Origin: Rhodocyclales bacterium
Lineage (GTDB): Bacteria; Pseudomonadota; Gammaproteobacteria; Burkholderiales; Rhodocyclaceae
DNA: 64,000 nt
Reading direction: 5' to 3'
NCBI GenBank assembly: GCA_028292505.1
Contig: JAQGMF010000012.1
Coordinates: 1 to 64,000, forward strand
Position numbers and translations under genes: made by a program. Below the pieces are notes generated by a model that had not been told where the DNA came from, ran no database searches, and saw only the letters and a program-made list of their open reading frames with translations. Shown here piece after piece: positions 44,008-53,009 of the stretch (its first letter is position 1; each line of letters begins with the position of its first letter).

Positions 44008-45930
44008 TCAAAGCTGCCCGCGTCGTTCGCGTCCCTGGATCAGCATCGCCTGTATCTGTGCGTAATCGACCGGCTTGACCAGGTGATAGTCAAATCCGGC
44101 TTGGGCCGCATGATGCCGGTCGCTCTGCTGCCCCCAGCCCGTCACTGCAATGATGACGCAGTCTTTCATCTGCGGCCTGCGCCGCAATTGCTGCGCCAGG
44201 CTGTAGCCATTCATGCCCGGCAGACCAATGTCGAGAAAAGCGAAGTCGGGCACGAAAGAATCGCTTTTCACCAGCGCCTCGGCCGCGTCGAAAGCCACCG
44301 CCACCTCATGCCCATCGAGCTGCAGCAACTGCTCCATGCTGGTTACGAAATCGCGGTTGTCATCGGTAAGCAAGATGCGCAAGCGGCCAGCAGCAGGAAT
44401 GACTTCGGCATATGATGGAGCGCCGGGTTTACCTGCGGCGCGCACCAGTGGCGAGTTGGCGAGTGCAACCGGACGCGCGAGCGGCAGACGTACCGTGAAC
44501 GCACTACCCCGTCCATCGCCTTCGCTACTCGCCGAGAGATTGCCACCATGCAGCTCGACGAGGCGGCGCGCCAGAGACAGGCCCACGCCCAGGCCCCCAT
44601 GCGAGCGTTCGATGGAATGATCTGCCTGCTCGAACATACCGAAAATGGAAGCCAGCACATCCGGTGAAATGCCAATGCCATTATCGGCAATGGTGATGAC
44701 GGCCTCGCTGCCCTCCAGCCGCGCCACAAAGGCCAGACGACCGTTATCGGGCGTGAATTTGATGGCGTTGTTGAGCAGATTCGAAAATATTTGCGCCAGT
44801 CGCACCGGGTCTGCATCGAGGTAGACCGGCTCGGGCGGCATGTTGCACGCCAGTTGATGTCGACGCGCAGCCACCAGCGGCGCAACCGTTTCCATCGCCG
44901 TGCGCATGACCGTCTGCAAGGCAATCACTTCGGTATGCACAATGAGTTTTCCGGTCGTGATGCGCGACACATCGAGCAGATCATCCACCAGGCGCACCAT
45001 CTGATTGAGCTGTCTTGCCATGATGCCCAGGGCAGGCTTGTTCGCGTCGCCCGACAGTCGCAGGATCTCCAGCGAGGTCTGCAAAGGCGCCAAGGGGTTG
45101 CGCAACTCGTGCGCGAGGGTGGCGAGGAACTCATCCTTGTTGCGATCCGCTTCGCGCAGGGCCTCCTCGGCTGCGCGACGCTCGCTCATCTCGTGCACCA
45201 GGCTGGCATTGGATGACTCCAGCGCCTGCGCACGCCGCCCAACCTCGCCGAGCATTTCGTTGAAAGCGTCGACGAGCACGCCGACTTCGTCCTGCGTCGT
45301 CTTGACAACGCGTTGCGAAAAATCGCGCTGTGTCACCACGTGCCGTGCTACGTCGGCCACCGCCAGGATCGGGCCGATGATGGCCGCTTGCAAACGCGTC
45401 GACACGATGGCGGCCACGACAAGGGCAACGCACATGACACCGAGCAGTATCTGCAGGTAGGTGAACAAGCGCGTATAGAGCCGGTATTGTGCCTCGATGA
45501 AAACGGTGCCGACCTCTTCGTTGTTTTCAAAAATGCGATGAAAGAGACGGACTCGCCCTCCCCCGACGGTGAACCCTTCGGCACCGGGCCTAGCCGGCAG
45601 GCTTGCCTCGGTCGCCTCGCCCTGCAGGTAAGAAGCGAAACGCTTACCGTCGGCACGGTAGAGCGCGGCGGCCTCGATCAGCGGGCGAACCTGCAGCAAA
45701 TCCAGGTTCTGCTGCGCAATCTTTTTGTCATCAAAGGCCAGTGCGGCGACACTGGCCCGCCCAACGACCTCTGCCTGCGTAATGAGATCACGCACGACGT
45801 TTTCGCGGAAATTGCCGAGGTCATATACCACCATGGCGATGCCGCTCACCAACAGGGCCGTGAAGGTCGTGGCGAGCACGATGAACATCAGCTTGTGACG
45901 GATGGAACGAGCAAGCGAAAACCCCATCAT
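44008..45930 (-). CDS. Hybrid histidine kinase with YfiN-type CHASE8 sensor
   Basis: 640 residues. Membrane helix (about 15-35), a periplasmic CHASE8-like domain (ALAFDDKKIAQQNLDLLQV, PLIEAAALYRADGKRFASYL), a second helix, HAMP (about 185-240), HisKA with His274 in LATLAHELRNPL, an HATPase core (NLLNNAIKFTPDNG, GGLGVGLSLARRLVEL) and a C-terminal receiver (phosphoacceptor Asp567 in AFLDIGLPGMNGY). CHASE8 is the sensor of diguanylate cyclase YfiN, which periplasmic YfiR inhibits; here it is joined to a kinase instead. Start overlaps the YfiR-like gene stop (ATGA). No Hpt domain or partner regulator is adjacent. Confidence 0.92.
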   Translation of the reverse strand: MMGFSLARSIRHKLMFIVLATTFTALLVSGIAMVVYDLGNFRENVVRDLITQAEVVGRASVAALAFDDKKIAQQNLDLLQVRPLIEAAALYRADGKRFASYLQGEATEASLPARPGAEGFTVGGGRVRLFHRIFENNEEVGTVFIEAQYRLYTRLFTYLQILLGVMCVALVVAAIVSTRLQAAIIGPILAVADVARHVVTQRDFSQRVVKTTQDEVGVLVDAFNEMLGEVGRRAQALESSNASLVHEMSERRAAEEALREADRNKDEFLATLAHELRNPLAPLQTSLEILRLSGDANKPALGIMARQLNQMVRLVDDLLDVSRITTGKLIVHTEVIALQTVMRTAMETVAPLVAARRHQLACNMPPEPVYLDADPVRLAQIFSNLLNNAIKFTPDNGRLAFVARLEGSEAVITIADNGIGISPDVLASIFGMFEQADHSIERSHGGLGVGLSLARRLVELHGGNLSASSEGDGRGSAFTVRLPLARPVALANSPLVRAAGKPGAPSYAEVIPAAGRLRILLTDDNRDFVTSMEQLLQLDGHEVAVAFDAAEALVKSDSFVPDFAFLDIGLPGMNGYSLAQQLRRRPQMKDCVIIAVTGWGQQSDRHHAAQAGFDYHLVKPVDYAQIQAMLIQGRERRGQL

Positions 45931-46529
45931 TTGGCTCCCGATTTGACGCGGTGGGCGACGGTGAGCAGGCGCGAGCTGAGCGTTAGCCGGCTCAGCTGCG
46001 CCGCCTCCATGGAAACATCGAAACGCACGCGACCTTCATCAAACAGAAAATTTATGACATAGCCATAGTCTATGCCATCAGCCGCTTCGCTGACAGTCAG
46101 TATCGATAGCTGTTGCGCCCGCTGGGCGAGACTGTCGAGCTTCACGTTATCGCTGCGGCCAATGTAGAGCGCCTGCAGACCCTCCAGCGACTCGCCATAG
46201 CTCATACTGCGAATGACAACGGGATGACCTTGCACCGCGCGGCCGGGCACGATCTGTTGCAGGCGTGCCGCCACCTCGTCGGCACCGACCACGCCGAATG
46301 CAAGCGGCGCCGTGGGGCTCGCAAAGGCGCCTGGTGGCCACTGGACGAAGTCGAGAAATTTGTAGAGGAAAGCAGCTTCGATCTCGCTTTCAGGATGCTC
46401 GATGCGTTCTTCGGCAGCACTCGCCACCAGATTCGAAATGCATAACAGCAACGCCAGCAACGCGCGCGCTGGAACAGCGCCGGAGCGCGGCAGATGCCAG
46501 GAGAGAGGATTTAGAGTCAGGGTTTCCAC
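45927..46529 (-). CDS. YfiR-family periplasmic protein (DUF4154)
   Basis: 200 residues with a signal peptide ending near AEERIEHP. Family motif: EIEAAFLYKFLDFVQWPPGAF, split as AAFLYKFLDFVQWP, with LQALYIGRSD and ILTVSEAADGID later. YfiR represses the YfiN diguanylate cyclase by binding its CHASE8 domain. Coupling to a CHASE8 kinase suggests it controls that kinase in the same way. The start could be a later codon than ATG 46529. Confidence 0.88.
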   Translation of the reverse strand: METLTLNPLSWHLPRSGAVPARALLALLLCISNLVASAAEERIEHPESEIEAAFLYKFLDFVQWPPGAFASPTAPLAFGVVGADEVAARLQQIVPGRAVQGHPVVIRSMSYGESLEGLQALYIGRSDNVKLDSLAQRAQQLSILTVSEAADGIDYGYVINFLFDEGRVRFDVSMEAAQLSRLTLSSRLLTVAHRVKSGAK

Positions 46530-46726
46530 AGCGCTGTCGAGATCGTGGTGTGTCCATACCCACTTGATGCTACACCCACGCCCCGTTTGGTGGAGACGAC
46601 AAGCTGCGTGGCCCGCCGAGAGGCAGGCAGGCTACTTGTGTTGGCACTCTTTGCGGAAAGGTTCTGGCTACTGAAATCACGCGTCATTCGCTCCATTCCG
46701 ACGAGTATAAATATTACATACGCATA

Positions 46727-47833
46727 CTACGGCGCGATGTGTTCCGCCATGATTCTGCGGTAAAACTCGTGAAAGTGCTGCATGCCGTCTTCCATCGGCG
46801 ATTGGTACGGTCCCCATTCGTTACGACCTTCCTTATACAGGGCCAAGCGACCACGATCCATGCGCTCGGCGATCTCGTCGTCTTCGATGGCGGTTTCCAT
46901 GTAGGCGGCACGCTCGGCTTCGATGAACTCCGGCTCGAAAGCGGCGATCTCCTCAGGGTAGTAGAACTCGACGACGTTGAGCGTCTTGTCCACGCCCTGC
47001 GGCACGAGGTGGCTGACCACCAGCACATGCGGGTACCACTCGACCATGATGTTCGGGAAATACGTCAGCCAGATTGCACCGTGCGGCGGCACCCCGCCCT
47101 GGTAGTAATCGCACACCGCTTTGTGCCAGCGCTCGTAAGCCGGACTGCCAGCTTTGGCCAGATCGGTGATGCCGACGCGCTGTACGGAGTACCAGTCGTC
47201 GAATTGCCAGGTCAGATCATCACAGGTGACGAAGTTGCCGAGGCCCGGATGGAACGGCGCGACGTGGTAATCCTCCAGATAGACCTCGATGAAGGTCTTC
47301 CAGTTGTAGTTGCAGACGTGATGCTCGACGTGATGCAGGACATAGCCACTGAAGTCGAGTTCGCTGGCAACCTGCATGCCAGCCAGATCGGCATTGGCCG
47401 AACGCGGACCCTTGAACAGCAGGCCGTTCCAGGATTCCAGTTTCTGACGCTCAAGGTTGAGGCAGGGATTGTCCGGAAATTGCGGTGCGCCAATGAGCTC
47501 GCCATCCGTCTTGTAGGTCCAGCGATGAATCGGGCACACGATGTTGCGCGCCTGACCGCGTCCTTCCAGCATGATGGCCTGACGATGACGGCAGATATTC
47601 GACATGAGATGCACGCCATCGTCGTTGTGCATGAGTATTCTGGCGTGATCCATCCAGGCCAGCGACTGGTAATCGCGAAGCTCCGGCACCATGAGTTCGT
47701 GGCCGACGTAGCCCGGCCCAGCATCGAAAAGAAGGCGCTTCTCCAGCTCGAAAACTTTTGCGTCGAAATAGGCGGCAACCGGCAATTGCGACACGGCCGG
47801 TGCAAGTTGAGAACGTGAAGCGCTGTGGGACAT
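46727..47833 (-). CDS. Rieske-type aromatic ring-hydroxylating oxygenase, alpha subunit
   Basis: 368 residues. The Rieske [2Fe-2S] site is NICRHRQAIM and CPIHRWTY (C-x-H and C-x2-H). The mononuclear iron site includes EDYHVAPFHPG (two His) with acidic ligands later. Similar to alpha subunits of dioxygenases and choline-monooxygenase-like enzymes; no beta subunit, ferredoxin or reductase is adjacent. It is divergent from xseB-ispA-dxs, a neighbour arrangement I have seen in Betaproteobacteria. Substrate unknown. A role near isoprenoids is inferred only from position. Confidence 0.9.
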   Translation of the reverse strand: MSHSASRSQLAPAVSQLPVAAYFDAKVFELEKRLLFDAGPGYVGHELMVPELRDYQSLAWMDHARILMHNDDGVHLMSNICRHRQAIMLEGRGQARNIVCPIHRWTYKTDGELIGAPQFPDNPCLNLERQKLESWNGLLFKGPRSANADLAGMQVASELDFSGYVLHHVEHHVCNYNWKTFIEVYLEDYHVAPFHPGLGNFVTCDDLTWQFDDWYSVQRVGITDLAKAGSPAYERWHKAVCDYYQGGVPPHGAIWLTYFPNIMVEWYPHVLVVSHLVPQGVDKTLNVVEFYYPEEIAAFEPEFIEAERAAYMETAIEDDEIAERMDRGRLALYKEGRNEWGPYQSPMEDGMQHFHEFYRRIMAEHIAP

Positions 47834-48040
47834 CCGCTAAAACCTCCGGGGCCTCTTATCGCGTAAGACAAAACAGCGCATAAGACAAGACAGGAAGGCC
47901 TGCTCCAATATCCTTATCAATGCGCAAGGATGCTGGGAACAGGCCCGAACAATAAATTATAATCTGTGGTCTTCCCCAAGGTAAGCGTGGTGCGCCGGAT
48001 TTGCCGGAATACCTCGCCCAGCCGCAATGAAAGTCCGTGC

Positions 48041-48334
48041 ATGACCCCGCCCAAGACGCCGTCGGACAAACAACCACAGACCACGAAGCCCAGCGCTGAG
48101 GCTGGTGCAGCGGACGTGCCTGAACGTTTTGAAGACGCCGTGACGGAACTCGAACAGATCGTCGCCATTATGGAGTCGGGTACGCTATCGCTCGAAGAAT
48201 CGCTGGCGAGCTTCCAGCGTGGCACCCAACTGCTGCGCCATTGTCGCGGCGCGCTGGAATCGGCCGAGCAACGCATCCGCGTCCTGCAGGATGGCGAACT
48301 GAGCGAGTTGCCCACCGACGCGAATGAAGAATGA
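48041..48334 (+). CDS. xseB: Exodeoxyribonuclease VII small subunit
   Basis: 97 residues: RFEDAVTELEQIVAIMESGTL, in parts FEDAVTELEQIV and LSLEESLASFQRGTQLLRHC, is the XseB helical hairpin that binds XseA. ATG 48041 (MTPPKTPSD) starts the protein; an extended frame to 47966 lacks support. Overlaps ispA by 11 bp. The large subunit is elsewhere. Confidence 0.94.
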   Translation: MTPPKTPSDKQPQTTKPSAEAGAADVPERFEDAVTELEQIVAIMESGTLSLEESLASFQRGTQLLRHCRGALESAEQRIRVLQDGELSELPTDANEE

Positions 48335-49262
48335 ATCGATGCACGATCACATGAATGCCATCAGCATGAAATTCCCGGAATGGATGGCGAACGTGCAGCG
48401 CCGTGTGGAGCAGGCGCTCGAACAGCGACTGCCCGCCGCGCAATTGGTGCCACATCGCCTGCACCAGGCCATGCGCTATGCCACCCTCGGCGGCGGCAAA
48501 CGCGTGCGGCCCCTGCTCGCTTTCGCCGCCGGCGAGATGACCGACGCACCGCCGGAAAGGCTCGATGCCATTGCCTGCGCGCTCGAATCCATTCACGTCT
48601 ATTCGCTAGTGCATGACGATATGCCCTGCATGGATGACGATGTCCTGCGTCGCGGCAAACCGACAGTGCATATCCAATACGACCAGGCCACCGCACTGCT
48701 GGTCGGCGATGCACTGCAAACGCTGGCCTTCGAGCAGCTTTCCGCGCCCGGTCTGTTCGATGACAACGGCAAGCAGGTACGCGCCATCGCCATGTTGGCC
48801 AGAGCCTCTGGCTCGCGCGGTATGGCCGGCGGCCAGGCAATCGATCTGGACGCGATCGGCAAATCGATCACGCGTGAAGAACTCGAGTTCATGCACATCC
48901 ACAAGACCGGCGCGCTGATCCGTGCCGCCGTCATGCTCGGCGCCTTGGCCGGAAACCACGAGAGCGCCAGCGATAATGCAACCCTGGAGCGTCTCGATCA
49001 TTTCGGCAAATGCATCGGCCTGCTCTTCCAGGTCATCGACGACATTCTCGATGAAGTCGCCGATACGGCCACGCTGGGCAAGACTGCCGGCAAGGACGCC
49101 GCACAGGACAAACCCACTTATGTCAGCATCATCGGTCTGACGCCTGCCCGCACGCTGGCTCGCGAACTTGCCGAAGAAGCGCACAATACCCTCGCCCCGC
49201 TCGGCGCATCTGCGCAACGCCTCAGGGAAATCACCGATTACATTGTCAGCCGGCCGTTCTAA
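48324..49262 (+). CDS. ispA: Farnesyl diphosphate synthase
   Basis: 312 residues. First Asp-rich motif DDMPCMDDD and second DDILDEV bind Mg-diphosphate; GGGKRVRPLL is the substrate basic motif. Condenses IPP and DMAPP to farnesyl diphosphate. ATG 48324 overlaps xseB; ATG 48339, 48354 and 48366 are alternatives, the last matching the usual start of IspA (KFPEWMANVQRR). Confidence 0.95.
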   Translation: MKNESMHDHMNAISMKFPEWMANVQRRVEQALEQRLPAAQLVPHRLHQAMRYATLGGGKRVRPLLAFAAGEMTDAPPERLDAIACALESIHVYSLVHDDMPCMDDDVLRRGKPTVHIQYDQATALLVGDALQTLAFEQLSAPGLFDDNGKQVRAIAMLARASGSRGMAGGQAIDLDAIGKSITREELEFMHIHKTGALIRAAVMLGALAGNHESASDNATLERLDHFGKCIGLLFQVIDDILDEVADTATLGKTAGKDAAQDKPTYVSIIGLTPARTLARELAEEAHNTLAPLGASAQRLREITDYIVSRPF

Positions 49263-49283
49263 GCGCCGCTCCCCACGAAAAAT

Positions 49284-51167
49284 ATGTCATCTTCTTCAGC
49301 CGTGCCTTCGGTCAGTCCTCTGCTCGACACCATCAATTCGCCCGCCGAACTGCGACAGCTGGAACGTCGACAACTACCGGTGCTGGCCGAAGAACTGCGC
49401 GCCTTCCTGATCGAATCGGTGTCGAAAACCGGTGGTCATCTTTCGTCGAACCTCGGCACGATCGAGCTGACCATCGCCTTACACTATGTTTTCAACACGC
49501 CCGAAGACCGCATCGTCTGGGACGTAGGCCACCAGACCTATGGCCACAAGGTACTCACCGGCCGGCGCGCGGCCATGTCGACGCTGCGTCAATACAATGG
49601 CATATCCGGCTTCCCGCGTCGCAACGAAAGCCAGTACGACACCTTCGGCACAGCGCACTCTTCCACTTCGATTTCGGCCGCACTTGGCATGGCCGTCGCC
49701 GCCAAGCGCAAGGGCGAGGACCGGCGCGCCATCGCCGTCATCGGCGACGGCGCCATGTCGGCCGGCATGGCCTTCGAAGCACTCAACAATGCCGGCGTCA
49801 TGGACTCCGATCTGCTCGTGGTGCTCAACGATAATGAGATGTCGATCTCGCCGCCTGTCGGAGCGCTGACCAATATTCTGGCGCGACTACTCTCCGGCAG
49901 AACCTACAACTTCGCACGCCGCGCCGGCGAAAAAGTGCTCGGCGTCGCGCCCAGCATGCTGGAACTTGCCAAGCGCGTCGAAGAACATGTCAAAGGCATG
50001 GTCACGCCTGGCACGCTGTTCGAAGAATTCGGTTTCAATTACATCGGCCCCATCGACGGTCACGACCTCGACACGCTGATCGCGACCTTGCAGAACCTGC
50101 GCAAACTCAAGGGGCCGCAATTCCTGCACGTCGTCACCTGCAAGGGGCAAGGCTACAAGCTCGCGGAAGCCGATCCTGTGCTCTATCACGGCGTCGGAAA
50201 ATTTGATCACAACGCCGGCATCCAGAGCAGCAAGAGCGCACCGAAACTCACCTATACACAGGTCTTCAGCGATTGGGTATGCGACATGGCCGCGCAGGAT
50301 GAGCGCCTGGTGGCCATCACCCCGGCGATGCGCGAGGGCTCGGGTCTGGTGCGCTTCGAGAAAGAATATCCGCAACGCTATTTCGACGTCGGCATCGCTG
50401 AACAACACGCGCTAACCTTCGCCGCCGGCATGGCTTGCGAAGGCATGAAACCGGTTGTGGCGATCTACTCGACCTTCCTGCAGCGCGCCTATGACCAGCT
50501 CATCCATGACATCGCCCTGCAGAACCTACCCGTGATGTTTGCCATCGATCGCGGTGGTCTGGTCGGTGCCGATGGCGCGACCCATCACGGCGCCTTCGAT
50601 CTGTCGTACCTGTTATGCATTCCAAATATGGTCATCATGGCGCCGGCCGACGAAAACGAGTGTCGCCAGATGCTCTATACCGCTTACAAGCTGGATGCCC
50701 CCACCGCAGTACGCTACCCGCGCGGCAGCGGTCTTGGCGTCACGCCGCAAAAGGAAATGGCCGCGCTGCCGCTCGGCAAGGGAGAAATCCGCCGACACGG
50801 CAAACGCGTTGCCCTGTTGGCCTTTGGCAGCATGCTGGGCAGTGCGCTCGCCGCAGCGGAATCGCTCGACGCGACGGTCGCCAATATGCGCTTCGTCAAA
50901 CCGATGGATGCCGCTCTCGTGCTGGAACTCGCCAACAGCCACGAACTGCTCGTGACCTTAGAAGAAAACGCCATCATCAGCGGCGCGGGCAGCGAGGTGG
51001 CGCGCGTACTCGAAGAGGCAGGCATTGCAACGCCCATCATGCGCATCGGCCTGCCCGATCGCTTCATCGACCATGGCGATCAGCAGCAACTATTGACCGA
51101 GATCGGCCTTGAAGCACAGCAGCTCGCCGCGCGCATCGCTGAACGACTCCATAGCAAAGAGCAATAA
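49284..51167 (+). CDS. dxs: 1-deoxy-D-xylulose-5-phosphate synthase
   Basis: 627 residues, full length. Thiamine-diphosphate site: [20 protein letters not shown] and LNDNEMSIS; catalytic [44 protein letters not shown]. Makes DXP from pyruvate and glyceraldehyde 3-phosphate, the first step of the MEP pathway. Downstream of ispA by 21 bp. Confidence 0.97.
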   Translation: MSSSSAVPSVSPLLDTINSPAELRQLERRQLPVLAEELRAFLIESVSKTGGHLSSNLGTIELTIALHYVFNTPEDRIVWDVGHQTYGHKVLTGRRAAMSTLRQYNGISGFPRRNESQYDTFGTAHSSTSISAALGMAVAAKRKGEDRRAIAVIGDGAMSAGMAFEALNNAGVMDSDLLVVLNDNEMSISPPVGALTNILARLLSGRTYNFARRAGEKVLGVAPSMLELAKRVEEHVKGMVTPGTLFEEFGFNYIGPIDGHDLDTLIATLQNLRKLKGPQFLHVVTCKGQGYKLAEADPVLYHGVGKFDHNAGIQSSKSAPKLTYTQVFSDWVCDMAAQDERLVAITPAMREGSGLVRFEKEYPQRYFDVGIAEQHALTFAAGMACEGMKPVVAIYSTFLQRAYDQLIHDIALQNLPVMFAIDRGGLVGADGATHHGAFDLSYLLCIPNMVIMAPADENECRQMLYTAYKLDAPTAVRYPRGSGLGVTPQKEMAALPLGKGEIRRHGKRVALLAFGSMLGSALAAAESLDATVANMRFVKPMDAALVLELANSHELLVTLEENAIISGAGSEVARVLEEAGIATPIMRIGLPDRFIDHGDQQQLLTEIGLEAQQLAARIAERLHSKEQ

Positions 51168-51172
51168 ATTCA

Positions 51173-51200
51173 ATAGTTGAGTGTTTTACTCAACTATAAT
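51173..51200 (+). promoter_or_regulatory. IscR type-1-like operator with overlapping -10
   Basis: ATAGTTGAGT-GTTTT-ACTCAACTAT (51173-51197) is a perfect palindrome of 10-bp arms. It follows the E. coli type 1 IscR consensus form (ATA-S-YY-GACT-R-www-Y-AGTC-RR-S-TAT) at every position except GACT/AGTC, which read GAGT/ACTC. A TATAAT (51195-51200) overlaps its right end, 48 bp before folE2. It could also be read as a weak stem-loop after dxs, but no T-run follows. Confidence 0.6.
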
Positions 51201-51247
51201 AAACTTTTGAATCCGGCGGCTTGGCCGCCATTAGAAAGCTCGCATTC

Positions 51248-52057
51248 ATGCCCGAAACGCTGTCCCCGCCGGCAACCATGGCCGATGTACAAGGCTCAGA
51301 AGACCGCCGCCACATGGCCATCGACAAGGTCGGTATCAAAGCCATCCGCCATCCGATCCGCGTCAAGGATCTGAGCGAAGGCATCCAGCACACCATCGCC
51401 ACCTTCAACATGTACGTCGGCCTGCCCCACAACTTCAAGGGCACCCACATGTCGCGCTTCGTCGAAATACTCAATGGTCATGAGCGCGAGATTTCTATCG
51501 AATCCTTCGAGCCGATGCTGCGCTCCATGGTCCAGCGCCTCGAAGCCGAGACCGGCCTCATCGAGATGAGCTTCCCCTACTTCATCAACAAGACCGCGCC
51601 CGTGTCTGGCGTGCAGAGCTTGCTCGACTATGAGGTGAAATTCATCGGCGAAATCAAGGCGGGCGGCGCGTATGAGCTGAAAATCTCCATCGTCGTGCCG
51701 GTAACGAGCCTGTGCCCCTGTTCAAAGAAAATCTCCGCCTACGGTGCGCATAACCAACGCTCCCATGTGACAGTGACCGCCTCGCTCAATAGCCATATCT
51801 GGCTCGAAGAAATCATCCAGATGGTCGAGTCGCAAGCCTCATGCGAGTTGTATGGTTTGCTCAAGCGGCCCGACGAGAAATATGTCACCGAGCGCGCTTA
51901 CGACAATCCGAAATTCGTCGAAGACATGGTGCGCGATGTTGCGGGCAAGCTCAACGACGAGCCGCGTATCGATGCTTACGTGGTGGAATCGGAGAACTTT
52001 GAATCCATTCACAACCATTCGGCATATGCATTGATCGAAAACGACAAGCGTCGTTGA
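51248..52057 (+). CDS. folE2: GTP cyclohydrolase FolE2
   Basis: 269 residues of the type IB enzyme that converts GTP to dihydroneopterin triphosphate for folate. The active-site motif [10 protein letters not shown] with Cys ligand and the [10 protein letters not shown] and [19 protein letters not shown] segments are typical. FolE2 replaces zinc-dependent FolE when zinc is short or FolE absent. ATG 51248 ([11 protein letters not shown]) follows AGAAAG. It has a terminator of its own and an IscR-like palindrome upstream. Confidence 0.95.
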   Translation: MPETLSPPATMADVQGSEDRRHMAIDKVGIKAIRHPIRVKDLSEGIQHTIATFNMYVGLPHNFKGTHMSRFVEILNGHEREISIESFEPMLRSMVQRLEAETGLIEMSFPYFINKTAPVSGVQSLLDYEVKFIGEIKAGGAYELKISIVVPVTSLCPCSKKISAYGAHNQRSHVTVTASLNSHIWLEEIIQMVESQASCELYGLLKRPDEKYVTERAYDNPKFVEDMVRDVAGKLNDEPRIDAYVVESENFESIHNHSAYALIENDKRR

Positions 52058-52080
52058 TAAGATCATTTGCACCAAAACAA

Positions 52081-52106
52081 AAAGCCCGCATCGCTGCGGG
52101 CTTTTT
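52081..52106. terminator. Rho-independent terminator between folE2 and rpsI
   Basis: AAAGCCCGCA and TGCGGGCTTT pair around TCGC, with a run of A before and T after, so it can serve both convergent genes. Confidence 0.95.
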
Positions 52107-52128
52107 GTTGAACCGGTTTCTCTGAAGA

Positions 52129-52524
52129 TTAACGCTTCGAGAATTGCTTGCGACGACGCGCGCCGTGCAAACCGACCTTCTTACGTTCGACTTCACGTGC
52201 ATCGCGTGTCACGAAACCGGCTTTTTTCAGCGTCGGCTTCAGCTCAGCATCAAAGTCGATCAGTGCGCGGGTGATACCGTGACGCACCGCACCGGCCTGG
52301 CCGGATTCGCCACCGCCGCTCACATTCACTAGAATGTCGAAACGATCGACATTCTGCGTCAGCTCCAACGGCTGGCGCACGATCATGCGACCGGTTTCGC
52401 GTGAGAAAAACACATCGATCGGCTTACCGTTCACGACGATCTTGCCTGAACCAGCCTTGATGAAGACACGGGCTACCGCAGTCTTGCGACGGCCGGTTCC
52501 GTAATTATATTGTCCGACGGGCAT
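52129..52524 (-). CDS. rpsI: 30S ribosomal protein S9
   Basis: 131 residues with [15 protein letters not shown]-type start ([15 protein letters not shown]), a [19 protein letters not shown] stretch and the basic tail KKFSKR-like ending (RRKQFSKR) that reaches the tRNA in the P site. 15 bp after rplM, forming the conserved rplM-rpsI operon. Confidence 0.98.
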   Translation of the reverse strand: MPVGQYNYGTGRRKTAVARVFIKAGSGKIVVNGKPIDVFFSRETGRMIVRQPLELTQNVDRFDILVNVSGGGESGQAGAVRHGITRALIDFDAELKPTLKKAGFVTRDAREVERKKVGLHGARRRKQFSKR

Positions 52525-52539
52525 TTATTCGTTCCTCAC

Positions 52540-52968
52540 TTAGATCTCGAGTGCCTTGGGCTGCTGGGCGCTATGCGGATGGGCGGCACCGCTGTAGCAC
52601 TTCAGCTTCTTGAGCATGGCGTAACCGAGCGGGCCCTTGGGCAACATGCCCTTGACGGCCTTCTCCAGCACGCGCTCTGGAAAGCGCTGTTGCAGCTTGG
52701 TGAAATTGGTCTCGTAGATACCGCCCGGATACCCAGTGTGGCGGTAGTACTTTTTGTCTTGTGCCTTGTTGCCAGTCACGCGCAGCTTATCAACATTGAC
52801 GACGATGATGAAATCGCCGGTATCGACGTGTGGCGTGTAAATCGGCTTGTGCTTGCCGCGCAGGCGGCGCGCGATCTCGCTAGCGAGACGGCCAAGCACC
52901 TTGTCGGCACCGTCAACCACATACCAGTCGTGAACGACTTCGTGGGGCTTTGCTGAAAACGTACCCAT
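52540..52968 (-). CDS. rplM: 50S ribosomal protein L13
   Basis: 142 residues: [21 protein letters not shown], in part [15 protein letters not shown]-like ([16 protein letters not shown]), then [14 protein letters not shown] and [16 protein letters not shown] 52968 has AAAGGA 8 bp upstream; the TTG two codons earlier is less likely. Leads the rplM-rpsI operon, with a stem-loop in its 5' leader. Confidence 0.98.
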   Translation of the reverse strand: MGTFSAKPHEVVHDWYVVDGADKVLGRLASEIARRLRGKHKPIYTPHVDTGDFIIVVNVDKLRVTGNKAQDKKYYRHTGYPGGIYETNFTKLQQRFPERVLEKAVKGMLPKGPLGYAMLKKLKCYSGAAHPHSAQQPKALEI

Positions 52969-52992
52969 CTTCAAGTTCCTTTACTTCATTTA

Positions 52993-53007
52993 GCTTCCTT
53001 GGGAAGC
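52993..53007. other. Stem-loop in the rplM leader
   Basis: GCTTCC-TTG-GGAAGC lies 25 bp upstream of the rplM start. On the minus strand it precedes the ribosome site; on the plus strand it is followed by CTTTTTATT and could act as a terminator. Ribosomal protein leaders that bind L13 are known in other bacteria, but this one is not matched to any. Confidence 0.45.
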
Positions 53008-53009
53008 CT

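Noticed and set aside
51173-51197. Terminator of dxs
   Set aside because: No T-run follows; symmetry and the overlapping TATAAT fit an operator better.
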